A stretch of 64,000 bases of DNA from Enterobacter sp. Cy-643 (GCF_011752815.1 NZ_VWWV01000004.1:248001-312000), one strand, 5' to 3'; counted from the first letter of the stretch, positions 17,033 through 25,614 are shown. Program-made: numbers and translations. The notes: a model not told the origin generated them from the letters alone.

Positions 17033-17839
17033 TCAGACTTTACTTTGCAGCGCCATCAGGCTTTTTATCGTGTGCTGGACCGCGCTTTCATCATTGCTGC
17101 CGGTAATAAATCGGGCCGCGGCCTTTGTCTCTTCAAACGCATTACGCATCGCGAAGCTGTATTCCGCCTGAGCCAGCAGTTCCAGATCATTATAGCCGTC
17201 GCCAAAGGCGAGAGTCTCCGCCGGGCTGACGTTCAGTAGCTGCTGGAGCCTTTGTACCGTTGTCCCTTTATGCACGCCATAGTTCGCAATATCTATCCAC
17301 GCCGCTTCGGACACCACGATGTAGACATCCTGCTCAAACGGCTTAAGCACCGGGCGAGTCCGGGGGCAGTTTCCGGCTTCGTCATAGACGCTGATCTTCA
17401 CGAAATCACATTCGAGTTCGGCAAAAGAGTCCACCTGCGCCAGGCTGGCGTAGGACTGGCGCATTTTGTCCTGCAGCCGCTGCGGCACGTCTTTGCGAAT
17501 AAACGCGCTTTCGCTGCCGCAGGCAACAATCACGTGGCTGTGGCTGGCGGCCTCCAGCGTGTCGATAATGCGTAATCCAAGCGCATTATTGATAAGCGAT
17601 TCGTAGACATATTCGCCGTTCCTTTTAATGCGCGTGGCGCTGTCGCCGACGATCCATAAATCCTCGCGGTAATCGGCGAACAGCTCTTCCACCCGCTGGC
17701 ACTGCTTGCCGGTACAGGCGGCAAAATGAACGCCTTGCTCGGCCATTAAGCGGTGAGTCTGGGCAAATAATTTACGGTCATAGTCGCCGTGGCTATTGAG
17801 AAAAGTGCCGTCCAGGTCGGTAATAATTAGCTTTATCAT
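17033..17839 (-). CDS. Cof-type HAD-IIB family hydrolase
   Basis: A 268-residue phosphatase of the Cof/YidA group. Motif I is DLDGTFLNS (D8/D10), motif II is the T of CTGKQ near residue 43, motif III is the K of VHKGTTVQRL near 193, and motif IV is FGDGYNDLELL near 211. The C2B cap domain lies between motifs II and III. These enzymes dephosphorylate small metabolites such as sugar phosphates, FMN or PLP; the substrate here is not visible. It is 34 bases downstream of the phosphoribosyltransferase gene on the same strand, so it is probably co-transcribed. Confidence 0.85.
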   Translation of the reverse strand: MIKLIITDLDGTFLNSHGDYDRKLFAQTHRLMAEQGVHFAACTGKQCQRVEELFADYREDLWIVGDSATRIKRNGEYVYESLINNALGLRIIDTLEAASHSHVIVACGSESAFIRKDVPQRLQDKMRQSYASLAQVDSFAELECDFVKISVYDEAGNCPRTRPVLKPFEQDVYIVVSEAAWIDIANYGVHKGTTVQRLQQLLNVSPAETLAFGDGYNDLELLAQAEYSFAMRNAFEETKAAARFITGSNDESAVQHTIKSLMALQSKV

Positions 17840-17873
17840 GTTGTTATCCCATCGGTAAGTGTTCTGTAGGCGT

Positions 17874-18392
17874 TTATGTTTTTAGTTTTGAAACGAAGGG
17901 CAGGTTGCGATACTTGTTTTGCCAGGGCATGCCGTAGCCAATGAGCAGATCGTCGTTGTCCATGATCCAGGCATAACATTGCTCGACGGGGATCTCCACG
18001 CGGCCAGGCTTCACAAATAAGGTGGCGATGGAGAGCGATTTCGGGGCGTAATGTTCGATTAAATGCTCGACCAGACGCTTCATGGTGCCGCCTGACTCAA
18101 TGGCGTCATCCACCAGGATAACGTCTTTCCCCCTGATGCCAATATTGTCGTGGTAAACGATGGTGGAGCAGTTATTTCTGTCGCCGGGCGTGTGCGGGCA
18201 GGAAATATAGTCCATTGAAATATCGAAAGTTAACTGCCTGACCAGGTCGGCGGTAAACAGGATCCCACCGGGTACGACCGCGATCACCACCGCTTCGTGA
18301 TAGCGACAATTCAACTGCCTGGCGACTTTGGTGACGCCATCGGCAATCGTCGACTCATTCAGCACGATCTGTCCTACATGATTGTTTTCCAC
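17874..18392 (-). CDS. Hypoxanthine phosphoribosyltransferase-like protein
   Basis: A 172-residue type I phosphoribosyltransferase related to Hpt over its full length. The PRPP-binding loop is DVILVDDAIESGGTMKRL (about 93-110). Hpt has VEDIIDSGNT there, so the acidic pair is kept but the catalytic Asp position is Glu. The C-terminal purine-binding region YAWIMDNDDLLIGYGMPWQNKYRNLPFV aligns with that of Hpt. This is not the housekeeping hpt gene, and its purine specificity may differ. The start is GTG at 18392 with GAGGA 8 bases upstream. It is the first gene of an operon with the HAD phosphatase. Confidence 0.8.
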   Translation of the reverse strand: MENNHVGQIVLNESTIADGVTKVARQLNCRYHEAVVIAVVPGGILFTADLVRQLTFDISMDYISCPHTPGDRNNCSTIVYHDNIGIRGKDVILVDDAIESGGTMKRLVEHLIEHYAPKSLSIATLFVKPGRVEIPVEQCYAWIMDNDDLLIGYGMPWQNKYRNLPFVSKLKT

Positions 18393-18436
18393 TGCTGCGT
18401 CCTCGCTAAAATGTCACTGCTCGTTGTTGCTCGGTT

Positions 18437-18465
18437 AAAATAAGATCGAATGCTCGATTGTGCAA
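18437..18465 (-). promoter_or_regulatory. Promoter with embedded operator for phosphoribosyltransferase-HAD operon
   Basis: On the minus strand, TTGCAC (18465-18460) and TATTTT (18442-18437) are separated by exactly 17 bases. The spacer contains the inverted repeat ATCGA-ATGC-TCGAT (18445-18458). This is a standard sigma-70 promoter with a palindrome placed where a repressor would block it, 45 bases upstream of the start codon. Confidence 0.6.
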
Positions 18466-18522
18466 CATTAGCGTGATGATAGCGTGTTTTTTGTGATCTA
18501 AAACGATCGTGCAGGCGGGATA

Positions 18523-18553
18523 TGCTCAATGCTGCATTACCGAGCATTGAGCA
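18523..18553. repeat. Perfect 11-bp inverted repeat between TonB-like and phosphoribosyltransferase genes
   Basis: TGCTCAATGCT (18523-18533) and AGCATTGAGCA (18543-18553) flank a 9-base loop. It starts 8 bases past the stop codon of the TonB-like gene and has no T-run, so it could be an RNA hairpin ending that operon or a DNA operator. The motif CGAGCATT occurs here (18541-18548) and, on the other strand, within the promoter palindrome at 18449-18456. Confidence 0.6.
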
Positions 18554-18560
18554 AAGGGAT

Positions 18561-19358
18561 CTACTGGCGGAGATCGAAGCGGATCGGCAGCGTGAGGGTG
18601 ATTTGCGACTGGCCTGGCGCGATATCGTCCGTGGGAGCGGGTAGCGGTACCGCGCGAGCCGGTAGGGCAAGGGCTTCCCGATCCAGCGTTGACGTGCCGC
18701 TGCTTCTTTCCAGCGTTACGCTGAGGACCTGACCCTCTCTGTTCAGCGTCAGGCTCAGGTAAACCACACCTTGTGCCTGCTGACGCAAAGCCTGAGCCGG
18801 GTAACGTTTGAAGCGGTCGAGCCGCTGGCGCAACAGGCCGACCCAGTTCACTTCACCTGGGCTGGGAGCGCTTACCGCACTGCTTCCTGCTCTGCCGGCG
18901 CTTTGCTGCGGGTGGCTGGCTGGGGCGTGAGTTTCGGGTGCAGGTGGCGCAGGGGCTGGCGGCGCTTCCGCGTCGTGCGGCTTAACCGGCTGAGATTTGG
19001 CGATGACCTTATGGCGCATTTTTTTAGCCACAACGATCTCCGGATTCGGTGCCTCCACGCTTTTCACCTCTTCTTTCGACTCGGCCTTTTCCTGAGGTGC
19101 CGCCGACCGGATTTGTTTGATCGTGTCGGGCTGCTTTTCTGGCGTGGCAACAGAGGCTGGATCGTCTGTAGGGAGGATCATCAGCGCAATGGGCGGCGGC
19201 GCGGTGGCCGGCTGCTCCTGCGCGGGTCGGTTAGTTAGCCAGAGGAAAACGCCCGCGTGCAGCAAGAGCGCCAGAACCAGTCCGATGCTGCGGCGTGAGG
19301 GAGGCAGGCCGTCGGACCAGGCAGGAAATGGCTCTCTTATCGGCAGGGTAGAAGGCAT
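18561..19358 (-). CDS. TonB family energy transducer (HasB-like)
   Basis: A 265-residue periplasm-spanning protein: one N-terminal membrane helix at about residues 24-42 (IGLVLALLLHAGVFLWL), a long Pro/Ala/Glu/Lys-rich linker (about 45-170), and a C-terminal TonB domain (about 175-260) with YPAQALRQQAQGVVYLSLTLNREGQV and the SSGTSTLDREAL segment. It carries proton-motive energy to outer-membrane receptors. It is the last gene after sigma, anti-sigma and receptor genes on the same strand, which points to a dedicated TonB for that receptor. GGAG lies 9 bases before the ATG. Confidence 0.88.
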   Translation of the reverse strand: MPSTLPIREPFPAWSDGLPPSRRSIGLVLALLLHAGVFLWLTNRPAQEQPATAPPPIALMILPTDDPASVATPEKQPDTIKQIRSAAPQEKAESKEEVKSVEAPNPEIVVAKKMRHKVIAKSQPVKPHDAEAPPAPAPPAPETHAPASHPQQSAGRAGSSAVSAPSPGEVNWVGLLRQRLDRFKRYPAQALRQQAQGVVYLSLTLNREGQVLSVTLERSSGTSTLDREALALPARAVPLPAPTDDIAPGQSQITLTLPIRFDLRQ

Positions 19359-19491
19359 GACAAAATACTCCGCAGCCGGGCTAAAGGCTGTTGTTCCAGT
19401 GGGGATAAGAAAGAGGACACGCGAAACGCCCAGACGGGCAGCTTGTCATGAATAACGAGACAACTGACATGGATTACTCAATCAAGAAGCA

Positions 19492-20481
19492 TTATTCACT
19501 GCGTGAAAGGCTAACCCAGTAACGCGACAGCGTATTTATTCTGACAGGCAGAACGCGGGGTAACGCAGCCAGAATCCGATCGGTATCCGCCAGCGGGAAA
19601 ACGCCGGACAGCCTCAGAGCCGCAATATTCTCGTCGCAGCGCAGGATGCCGGGGCGGTACCGGTTAACTTCCCGCAGAAAATCGCCCAGCGGCATATTGT
19701 CGGCCAGCAGTTTGCCGTGCACCCAGCCTGGCTCCTTTTCACCGCCGTGCAGGCCTCCTGATTCAGCCTCGCTAAGCCATGCGCCCTGGCCCGCCGCGAG
19801 CTGCATTCCGGCGAGACCCGAACTGTGCGGATACAGGCGAACCGCGCCGTGGTAAACCGCCACGCGGGTGAGCCCCGGCTCCAGCTTTACCCGGAATTGG
19901 GTGCCCAGCGCGAGCACTTTGCCCTGTGGCGTCGTCACGCTAAAAGGCCGGGGCCATGCCGCCAGCTTTTCCTTTTGCCCGGTCGTAATCAGCAGGTCGC
20001 CGCCGAGCAGCTCAATCTGGCGCTGTTGCCCGGTAAAATGCACGTTCAGTGCGGTTTGGGTGTCCAGCAGCAGCCGGCTTCCTTCACTGAGCTCAACCTG
20101 TCGCTGCTCGCCCGTCCCGGTGCGGTAATCGGCTATGAGCGATTCCCAGCCGTGCTGCTGTCGCCCCCATTCCAGCGATCCACCGACCAGCAGCAGAGCA
20201 CCTAATCCTTTTAGCGCCCGACGTCTGCCGCTGTTTTTTAACGAAGAGAGACTCTGCCGCGCCAGTTTGCCGTCAACCTGCCGGAAACTGGCGCAAACGG
20301 CCTCAACGTGCTGCCAGGCGCGTTGATTTTCGGCGCTGGCCGCCAGCCACTTTTGCCAGTTGATTTTATCCTGCTCGCTAACGTCGTCCGACATCATCAG
20401 CGTCAGCCATGAGGCGGCGGCCCAGGCGCTGTCCCGGTCGATCGCTTGCCCGTTTTGGTCAATAAAAGGATGGGAGGTCAT
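19492..20481 (-). CDS. FecR family anti-sigma regulator
   Basis: A 329-residue inner-membrane sigma regulator. The cytoplasmic N-terminal domain includes AWAAASWLTLMMSDDVSEQDKINWQKWLAASAENQRAWQHVE (about 19-60). One membrane segment, LGALLLVGGSLEWG, lies near residue 98, followed by the periplasmic FecR domain GTGEQRQVELSEGSRLLLDTQTALNV...GTQFRVKLEPGLTRVAVYHGAVRL. It passes a signal from the receptor N-terminus to the ECF sigma factor. The ATG at 20481 overlaps the sigma gene stop codon (TAATG), which suggests translational coupling. An upstream in-frame extension lies inside the sigma gene and was rejected. Confidence 0.9.
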   Translation of the reverse strand: MTSHPFIDQNGQAIDRDSAWAAASWLTLMMSDDVSEQDKINWQKWLAASAENQRAWQHVEAVCASFRQVDGKLARQSLSSLKNSGRRRALKGLGALLLVGGSLEWGRQQHGWESLIADYRTGTGEQRQVELSEGSRLLLDTQTALNVHFTGQQRQIELLGGDLLITTGQKEKLAAWPRPFSVTTPQGKVLALGTQFRVKLEPGLTRVAVYHGAVRLYPHSSGLAGMQLAAGQGAWLSEAESGGLHGGEKEPGWVHGKLLADNMPLGDFLREVNRYRPGILRCDENIAALRLSGVFPLADTDRILAALPRVLPVRINTLSRYWVSLSRSE

Positions 20482-20975
20482 TAGCTTAGCGCGAAGAAAC
20501 AGTGCAGGTTGGCGCGCTGGAGATACTGCTTCACGGAGCTGCTGGAAACGCGCAGGCGCTCGGCGATATCGCAATAGCGCATCCCCTGCAGGTGGGCCAG
20601 CAAAAAGGCTTCCCTTACCTGCGGCGGCAGGCCGTCCAGCGCCGCATCAATCTGTTCCAGCACTTCCAGAATCAGCAGCCGGGTTTCAGGGGACGGATGC
20701 TCCATTTCCGGCTGAGCCGCCAGCGCATCCAGCCAGGCCTCTTCGATTTTCTTGCGGCGGTAATGATTGGCAATCAGCCGTCTGGCGACCGTGGCAAGAA
20801 AAGGGCGCGGCTGGCGAATGGAGGCCAGGTCTGGGCTGACCAGAATATTAATAAAAGTGTCCTGAGTCAGATCCTGCGCCTGTTCCGGGCAGCCGACTTT
20901 ATTGCGAAGCCAGTGGTAAAGCCAGCGCTGATGGTCGCAGTAAAGTTGCTGCGCAACCTGTTGGGAACGGGACAT
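20481..20975 (-). CDS. FecI-like ECF sigma factor
   Basis: An about 164-residue extracytoplasmic-function sigma factor. The sigma-70 region 2 is QDLTQDTFINIL and FLATVARRLIANHYRRKKIEE (about 35-80). Region 4 is LDGLPPQVREAFLLAHLQGMRYCDIAERLRVSSSSVKQYLQRA (about 113-155). I took the ATG at 20975 (GGTGAG upstream); an in-frame ATG at 20990 would add 5 residues. A Fur box lies just upstream at 21017. By analogy with fecIR or hasIS it should drive the receptor gene at 23689 when ligand is bound under iron limitation. Confidence 0.9.
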   Translation of the reverse strand: MSRSQQVAQQLYCDHQRWLYHWLRNKVGCPEQAQDLTQDTFINILVSPDLASIRQPRPFLATVARRLIANHYRRKKIEEAWLDALAAQPEMEHPSPETRLLILEVLEQIDAALDGLPPQVREAFLLAHLQGMRYCDIAERLRVSSSSVKQYLQRANLHCFFALS

Positions 20976-21016
20976 GATGTGACTCACCATTGATCGGTAT
21001 CAGGGCGTGATGATAT

Positions 21017-21035
21017 TTAAATGATAATCATTATT
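21017..21035 (-). promoter_or_regulatory. Fur box upstream of ECF sigma operon
   Basis: The core ATGATAATCATTAT (21021-21034) matches 15 of 19 positions of the Fur consensus and lies about 45 bases before the sigma factor start. It predicts iron-repressed expression of sigma, anti-sigma and possibly the TonB-like gene. Confidence 0.8.
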
Positions 21036-21136
21036 ATTTTCATTTCTGTATTTTTATGTCAAGAGATTGCGAGGTATTAATGTATTTTTGCGGGCAGTCA
21101 TAATGCAGCGCCAGGGCTGGCGCTGCGGGTAAGGTA

Positions 21137-23689
21137 TTAGAATTTCTGTGAAATGCTCAGCTTAACGTTGCGGCCGATACCGGAGACGGATTCACCCAGG
21201 TACGGGTAGTAATCGGTGTTAAACAGGTTGTCGACGGCAATGCGGGCTTCCATGCCTTTCACCTGCTCCGGCTGCCAGGAGGCAAACAGGCCCTGTAGCG
21301 CGTAGCCGCTGGTTTTTGGCAGCGCCCAGATGCCCGCTAACGGGTCGCCATCCTGCGGGGAGCGATCCTGTTTCCGTACCATGTCCATGGTCCAGCCGAA
21401 CGTCATGTTCCACTCCGGGGCTTTTACGCCCAGCGTAGTGTGGGCGGTGACCGGTGGAATTTCTGCAATCCAGGTTTGGTTGCCCCAGGGATCGCGCGGT
21501 GAGGCGTCACGCTGACCCCGAATGGTAGAGAAGGAGAAGCTGCCAAAGATGCGGCGGCTGTCGTAAAACGACTCGATCTCAAGGCCCTGAATGGTGTAGC
21601 CCGGCAGATTACGGTAGTTCGACAGTGGAGAGCCGCAGTTCGCGCCACTTTTCACCGACTGCGCCTCGCACAGCACGCCGCGACGGTAGAATATTTCGTC
21701 TTTACCGCGGTTGCGGAATAGCGTGGTGCGGATTTGTACGCTGTCGTCGTCCGCCAGCAGATTATTGAAGTTCAGGATCATCCCGCCGCGAACGCTGTTG
21801 ATGGTTTCCACTTTCAGGTCGCGGCTTGAGCCGGACACGTTAGACAGCGCGTACTGCACGGTGTACTGCTCATCAATGGTTGGTGCTCGCCATGTGCGGG
21901 TCACATCGGCAAACAGCGACACATTCGGCGTGGCCTTCCAGACCAGACCAAGCGCAGGCGTAAAGCCGTGATAACTTTTGTTGCTGTAGTCGTGGCCGAC
22001 TTTAGGATCGCTGCTGTTGTACATCCGGGCGATGTTTGGCTCGCCGGTATTGGTGACGCTGTCGTAGCGCACGCCCGGCGTTACGGTGACGCTGCCGAGC
22101 GTCATGCTGTCCTGCAGATACAGGCCACGCGTTTGCTGCTCCCCGGCGGGCATGTAATACGGCTGGAAGTAGCCGTAGTTGTAGGCGGCGTTCTTCTTGT
22201 AGCCCGGATAGTACATCAGCGCATTACGCTGGTTTTTATGCCAGCTTGCGCCAATTTCTACCAGATGATCCACCGGCCCGGTACTGAAGCGGCTCTTGTT
22301 GCTGACCTCCACCAGGTTGTCTTTGTAATCCACCCAGCTCTCATTGCCGAGCGAGCCCAGGAAGCTGGAGGCCCCGGCGGAGTTGGGGCGGGTATCATGC
22401 TGTTTGGTTTTGGAGTAAGCGTAGCTCAGCGTCAGATCCAGCCACGGCTTGTCCGCCGGGGCCAGGTTCCACTTCACGGAGTAGTTTTCGTCGGTCTGGT
22501 TACGGTACACCAGTTTCCTGCGCCAGGCCTCGTCTAACCCGTATTTGTCGACATCCGCCTGGCTCGGGGCGGCGATGTCGTCCCGCTTGGCGGCGAAGGG
22601 CTGCCAGCCGGTGGATTCCGAATGCATGGCTGAAAGCGTCAGCGTCTGTGCGTCGGTCAGGTAAAGGTTGGTTTTGGCCAGCCAGGTGCCCTGGCGGTTG
22701 GCGGAATAATCAAAATGCGTGCCGTCCGGGCGGGTAATATTGCCGCCGTCGCGTTTGCTGGCGTAGATCATGCCGTCGGCAAACCCTTCCGGCGTTCTGC
22801 CGTACAGCGCGCCGCTGTAGATATTCTGGTTGTCGTTGGTGTGGAAACCGTACTTCAGCATGCCGCCAAAGTTTTCGCCGGGCTGCAAGAGGTCGGCCGC
22901 GTCTTTGGTGACGATTTTGATGCTGCCGCCGAAGCCGCCGTTGCCGTTGGCCAGGTTAAACGGGCCTTTATCCACGTCGATTTGTTTGATGAGTTCGGGT
23001 TCGATAAACACCGAGCCCTGACGGTACTTTTCAAACCCTTTGGGCGCGCCGTCCAGCGTCACTTTAATATCTTCCATGCCGCCCATGCCCCAGATATTCA
23101 GGCTTTGCCCGCCCGGACGCGGTGAACCAGCGGAAGAAACACCCGGCAGTTTATCCAGCAGGGCGGCGACGTTATCGGCCTGAATACGCTCGATATTCTC
23201 TTTTTTCAGCGTTGAGCGCCCGGCCACGACGCTGTCATCCAGGCCGCTGAGCACGGAAAGCTCCGGCACAACAATCGGCGCGGTCTCTCCGGTGGCTGCC
23301 GGAAGAGAAACAAGCCGATAGCTATTGCCATCGCGTACGGCTTGCAGGCCGCTGCCCGCCAGCAGATGATCGAACGCGCTTTGTACGGAATAAGTCCCTT
23401 TGAGGCCTGAAGTCGTTTTGTTGGACGTCTGATCCGGGGTGAAGACCAGCAGCACGTTGGCGTCATTCGCCAGCGTTTGCAGGGCGCCGCTCAAAGGCCC
23501 GGCAGGCACGGAAAATGCCTGGCTGGCGGCTGAGGAGGCTTCTGCCGCCCAGGATAATGTCGGTAAACCAGTTGCCAGCGCCAGCAGGCCGGATAAGGCG
23601 ATGCCGGACGCAAGCGGGGCGCGAGGGAGCTGTGCAGGTTGGCTCGCGTCGGAAATGGCCGTAGCCTTTCCGTTATTTTTTATCGTCAT
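21137..23689 (-). CDS. TonB-dependent outer-membrane receptor with signalling domain (heme/hemoglobin receptor, HasR-like)
   Basis: An 850-residue receptor. After a basic signal peptide (to about residue 49, ending SWAAEA) comes an STN signalling domain (FSVPAGPLSGALQTLANDANVLLVF, about 58-105) as in FecA and HasR. Next is the plug (VAALLDKLPGVSS...SLNIWGMGGMEDIKVTLDGAPKG, about 170-270) and then a barrel ending in ISQKF. The TWRAPTIDEQY motif near residue 610 and the C-terminal YYPYLGESVSGIGRNV resemble heme/hemoglobin-type receptors. I chose the ATG at 23689 with AGGGA upstream over a GTG at 23713. The ligand is inferred, not proved. No hemophore or ABC exporter gene adjoins it. Confidence 0.85.
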   Translation of the reverse strand: MTIKNNGKATAISDASQPAQLPRAPLASGIALSGLLALATGLPTLSWAAEASSAASQAFSVPAGPLSGALQTLANDANVLLVFTPDQTSNKTTSGLKGTYSVQSAFDHLLAGSGLQAVRDGNSYRLVSLPAATGETAPIVVPELSVLSGLDDSVVAGRSTLKKENIERIQADNVAALLDKLPGVSSAGSPRPGGQSLNIWGMGGMEDIKVTLDGAPKGFEKYRQGSVFIEPELIKQIDVDKGPFNLANGNGGFGGSIKIVTKDAADLLQPGENFGGMLKYGFHTNDNQNIYSGALYGRTPEGFADGMIYASKRDGGNITRPDGTHFDYSANRQGTWLAKTNLYLTDAQTLTLSAMHSESTGWQPFAAKRDDIAAPSQADVDKYGLDEAWRRKLVYRNQTDENYSVKWNLAPADKPWLDLTLSYAYSKTKQHDTRPNSAGASSFLGSLGNESWVDYKDNLVEVSNKSRFSTGPVDHLVEIGASWHKNQRNALMYYPGYKKNAAYNYGYFQPYYMPAGEQQTRGLYLQDSMTLGSVTVTPGVRYDSVTNTGEPNIARMYNSSDPKVGHDYSNKSYHGFTPALGLVWKATPNVSLFADVTRTWRAPTIDEQYTVQYALSNVSGSSRDLKVETINSVRGGMILNFNNLLADDDSVQIRTTLFRNRGKDEIFYRRGVLCEAQSVKSGANCGSPLSNYRNLPGYTIQGLEIESFYDSRRIFGSFSFSTIRGQRDASPRDPWGNQTWIAEIPPVTAHTTLGVKAPEWNMTFGWTMDMVRKQDRSPQDGDPLAGIWALPKTSGYALQGLFASWQPEQVKGMEARIAVDNLFNTDYYPYLGESVSGIGRNVKLSISQKF

Positions 23690-23793
23690 GATGTATCCCT
23701 GAAGGTGAGTCACAAGAAGTACTGCTTCAGAGAGGTCACGCGAGACTGAAAATCAGGCAGAAAATTTTTTAAATTAAAAACGGCCGCCGGGTT

Positions 23794-24804
23794 CTACATC
23801 GTGAGCACTATGCGGAATCGTGCCTTGCCGGACTTCATTTTTTGCCACGCTTCGTTGGCCTGTGCCAGCGGGAATATTTCCGTCATCGGCTGCACGTTAT
23901 GCCGCAGGCTAAAACGCAGGGCGCTTTCGGTTTCGTAGGGCGTGCCGGTAAGCGAACCTTCAACGGACAGCTCCCGGCCAACCAGCATTCCCGGAGAAAG
24001 CACGAGCGGTTGCTGACCGACGCCGAGCACCATCAGCTTGCCTTTGGGCTGCAGGGCGGGCAGCAGAGAGGACGCGATAGCGTTGTCCGTCACCGTGGTG
24101 ACGATCGCGGTTACACCGCCGAGCTTTTTCAGCGCTTCGGCAGGGTTGCCCGCGGTGCTATCGAGGTAATCACTGGCTCCCAGCGCCAGGGCAGCTGGTG
24201 CTTTATCGTTCCCACGCCCGATGGCGATAACCCGGAGCCCCATTTTGGCGGCATATTGCACTGCCAGGTGGCCTAAGCCGCCGATGCCGAGGACTGCGAT
24301 GCTGTCACCGGGCCGTGCGCCTGATTTACGCCCCGCGTTAAAGGTGGCTATTCCGGCGCAAAGCAGCGGCGCGGCGGTCACTGTGCTTAGCGCATCCGGG
24401 ATAGCCACAAGGCCGGTCGCCTTCGTCAGCATCATTTCGGCATAGCCGCCGTCCTGCGAACTGCCGACGATCGGTTGATGATTGCAAAGCGTGAACTCGC
24501 CGCGACGGCAGGCATCACATTCATGGCAATGTCCGCCAAGCCTGCCCACCCCAACCCTTTGCCCAACACGCAGGCCAGACGGTACGCCGCTGCCGAGTTT
24601 GACCAGCGTGCCGACAACCTCATGCCCCGGCACGCGCGGGTAAGTCACGTTCTTTTCTTGGCCGTCGATAACGCCGCCGTCAGCGCCACAGATGCCGCAG
24701 GCTTCTATTTTTATCAGCACTTCGCCTGCGCCAGGCTCAGGTATAGGGCGTTCAACAAGCTCCAGGCTGCCGTTGCCGCTGGCCTGCATCGCTTTGTAGG
24801 TCAT
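23794..24804 (-). CDS. Zinc-dependent alcohol dehydrogenase family protein
   Basis: A 336-residue medium-chain dehydrogenase/reductase. The catalytic zinc ligands are C37 in ACGICGAD and H61 in PGHEVVG. The structural zinc cluster is CHECDACRRGEFTLC (about 96-110). The Rossmann motif VLGIGGLGHLAVQYAAKMG is at about 171-189. It oxidises alcohols or reduces aldehydes with NAD(P); the substrate is unknown. It is the last gene of an operon with an AhpD-like and a small monooxygenase-like protein, which together suggest detoxification of a reactive organic compound. Confidence 0.88.
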   Translation of the reverse strand: MTYKAMQASGNGSLELVERPIPEPGAGEVLIKIEACGICGADGGVIDGQEKNVTYPRVPGHEVVGTLVKLGSGVPSGLRVGQRVGVGRLGGHCHECDACRRGEFTLCNHQPIVGSSQDGGYAEMMLTKATGLVAIPDALSTVTAAPLLCAGIATFNAGRKSGARPGDSIAVLGIGGLGHLAVQYAAKMGLRVIAIGRGNDKAPAALALGASDYLDSTAGNPAEALKKLGGVTAIVTTVTDNAIASSLLPALQPKGKLMVLGVGQQPLVLSPGMLVGRELSVEGSLTGTPYETESALRFSLRHNVQPMTEIFPLAQANEAWQKMKSGKARFRIVLTM

Positions 24805-24856
24805 TTGCTTTCTCCGGTGAAAAAAACGGCACCCTCAGGAAGGATGCCGCTTAGGC

Positions 24857-25201
24857 TCAGGCTTTTGGCAGCGCGTCGAACGCGTCCAGGGCGTGAGCGG
24901 TGTAGGTCAGCGCCGCTCCGGTGTTCAGCGAAATGGCGACCGCCAGCGCTTCGGCAATTTCTTCCCGGGTTGCGCCGTGTTTTGCGGCGGCTTTTACGTG
25001 CACCGACAGGCAGCCGTCGCAGCGGGTGGTTACCGCCACCGCCAGCGCAATCAGCTCGTGGGTTTTGGCGTCCAGGTGGCCCATGGCGGAAGCGCCCGCG
25101 TCCATCTTCATCAGCCCTTTCATAAACTCCGGCTGCAGCTTCGCGTAATCGCCCACCACACCCAGTAATTCTTCGCGATGTTCATTCCAGTTCAGCAACA
25201 T
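24857..25201 (-). CDS. Carboxymuconolactone decarboxylase (AhpD-like) family protein
   Basis: A 114-residue all-helical protein of the CMD/AhpD family. It carries the redox motif CDGCLSVH (C54, C57, then H61) followed by VKAAAKHGATREEIAEALAVAISLNTG. The CxxC-x3-H arrangement is that of peroxidase-active AhpD-like proteins, rather than of true 4-carboxymuconolactone decarboxylase. It is the middle gene of a three-gene operon, 19 bases after the monooxygenase-like gene. Confidence 0.88.
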   Translation of the reverse strand: MLLNWNEHREELLGVVGDYAKLQPEFMKGLMKMDAGASAMGHLDAKTHELIALAVAVTTRCDGCLSVHVKAAAKHGATREEIAEALAVAISLNTGAALTYTAHALDAFDALPKA

Positions 25202-25220
25202 ACAAGCCTCTCAGTTAATT

Positions 25221-25502
25221 TCAGCCGACGCTATAAATGCGGACTTCCGGGGCGGCGTTCAGGAACGGTTTCAGCGCTTCAACCACGTCGCGGGTAAACA
25301 GTTCCGAACTCAAATAGGCTTCGGCCTGAGCGGCGGTGTTAAAGCCGTGCAGTACCTGGACGTCCTGCTCGCGGATCAGCAGTTCCTTGGAAACTGCACC
25401 GTCGATGGTGGTCAGGAAGGCCGCTTTGTACTGCTGGTAAACGCCCGCGGCTGCGGCGCGATTTTGCGCGCTGATATCAAGGGTGATTTGCAAATAAGCC
25501 AT
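25221..25502 (-). CDS. Small dimeric alpha/beta-barrel protein (quinol monooxygenase-like)
   Basis: A 93-residue protein whose pattern (beta strand AYLQITLDIS, helix NRAAAAGVYQQYKAAFLTTI, strand KELLIREQDVQVLHGF, helix TAAQAEAYLSSELFTRDVVEALKPFL, strand EVRIYSVG) fits a ferredoxin-like dimeric alpha/beta barrel as in the ABM/YgiN family. No cofactor site is visible. It is the first gene of the operon with the AhpD-like and dehydrogenase genes. The function is unknown; a role in handling quinone-like or aldehyde compounds is a guess from context. Confidence 0.7.
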   Translation of the reverse strand: MAYLQITLDISAQNRAAAAGVYQQYKAAFLTTIDGAVSKELLIREQDVQVLHGFNTAAQAEAYLSSELFTRDVVEALKPFLNAAPEVRIYSVG

Positions 25503-25614
25503 GGTTTACTGCCTCTTGTTGTGTGGCTCATGCCGTTGCACGAGCGGAGATGAGGGAGGAAAAGCGACAGAGCGAAGAAGAAAAAGGCTGCCGCTTGCCT
25601 CTCCGTGTTGGCGC

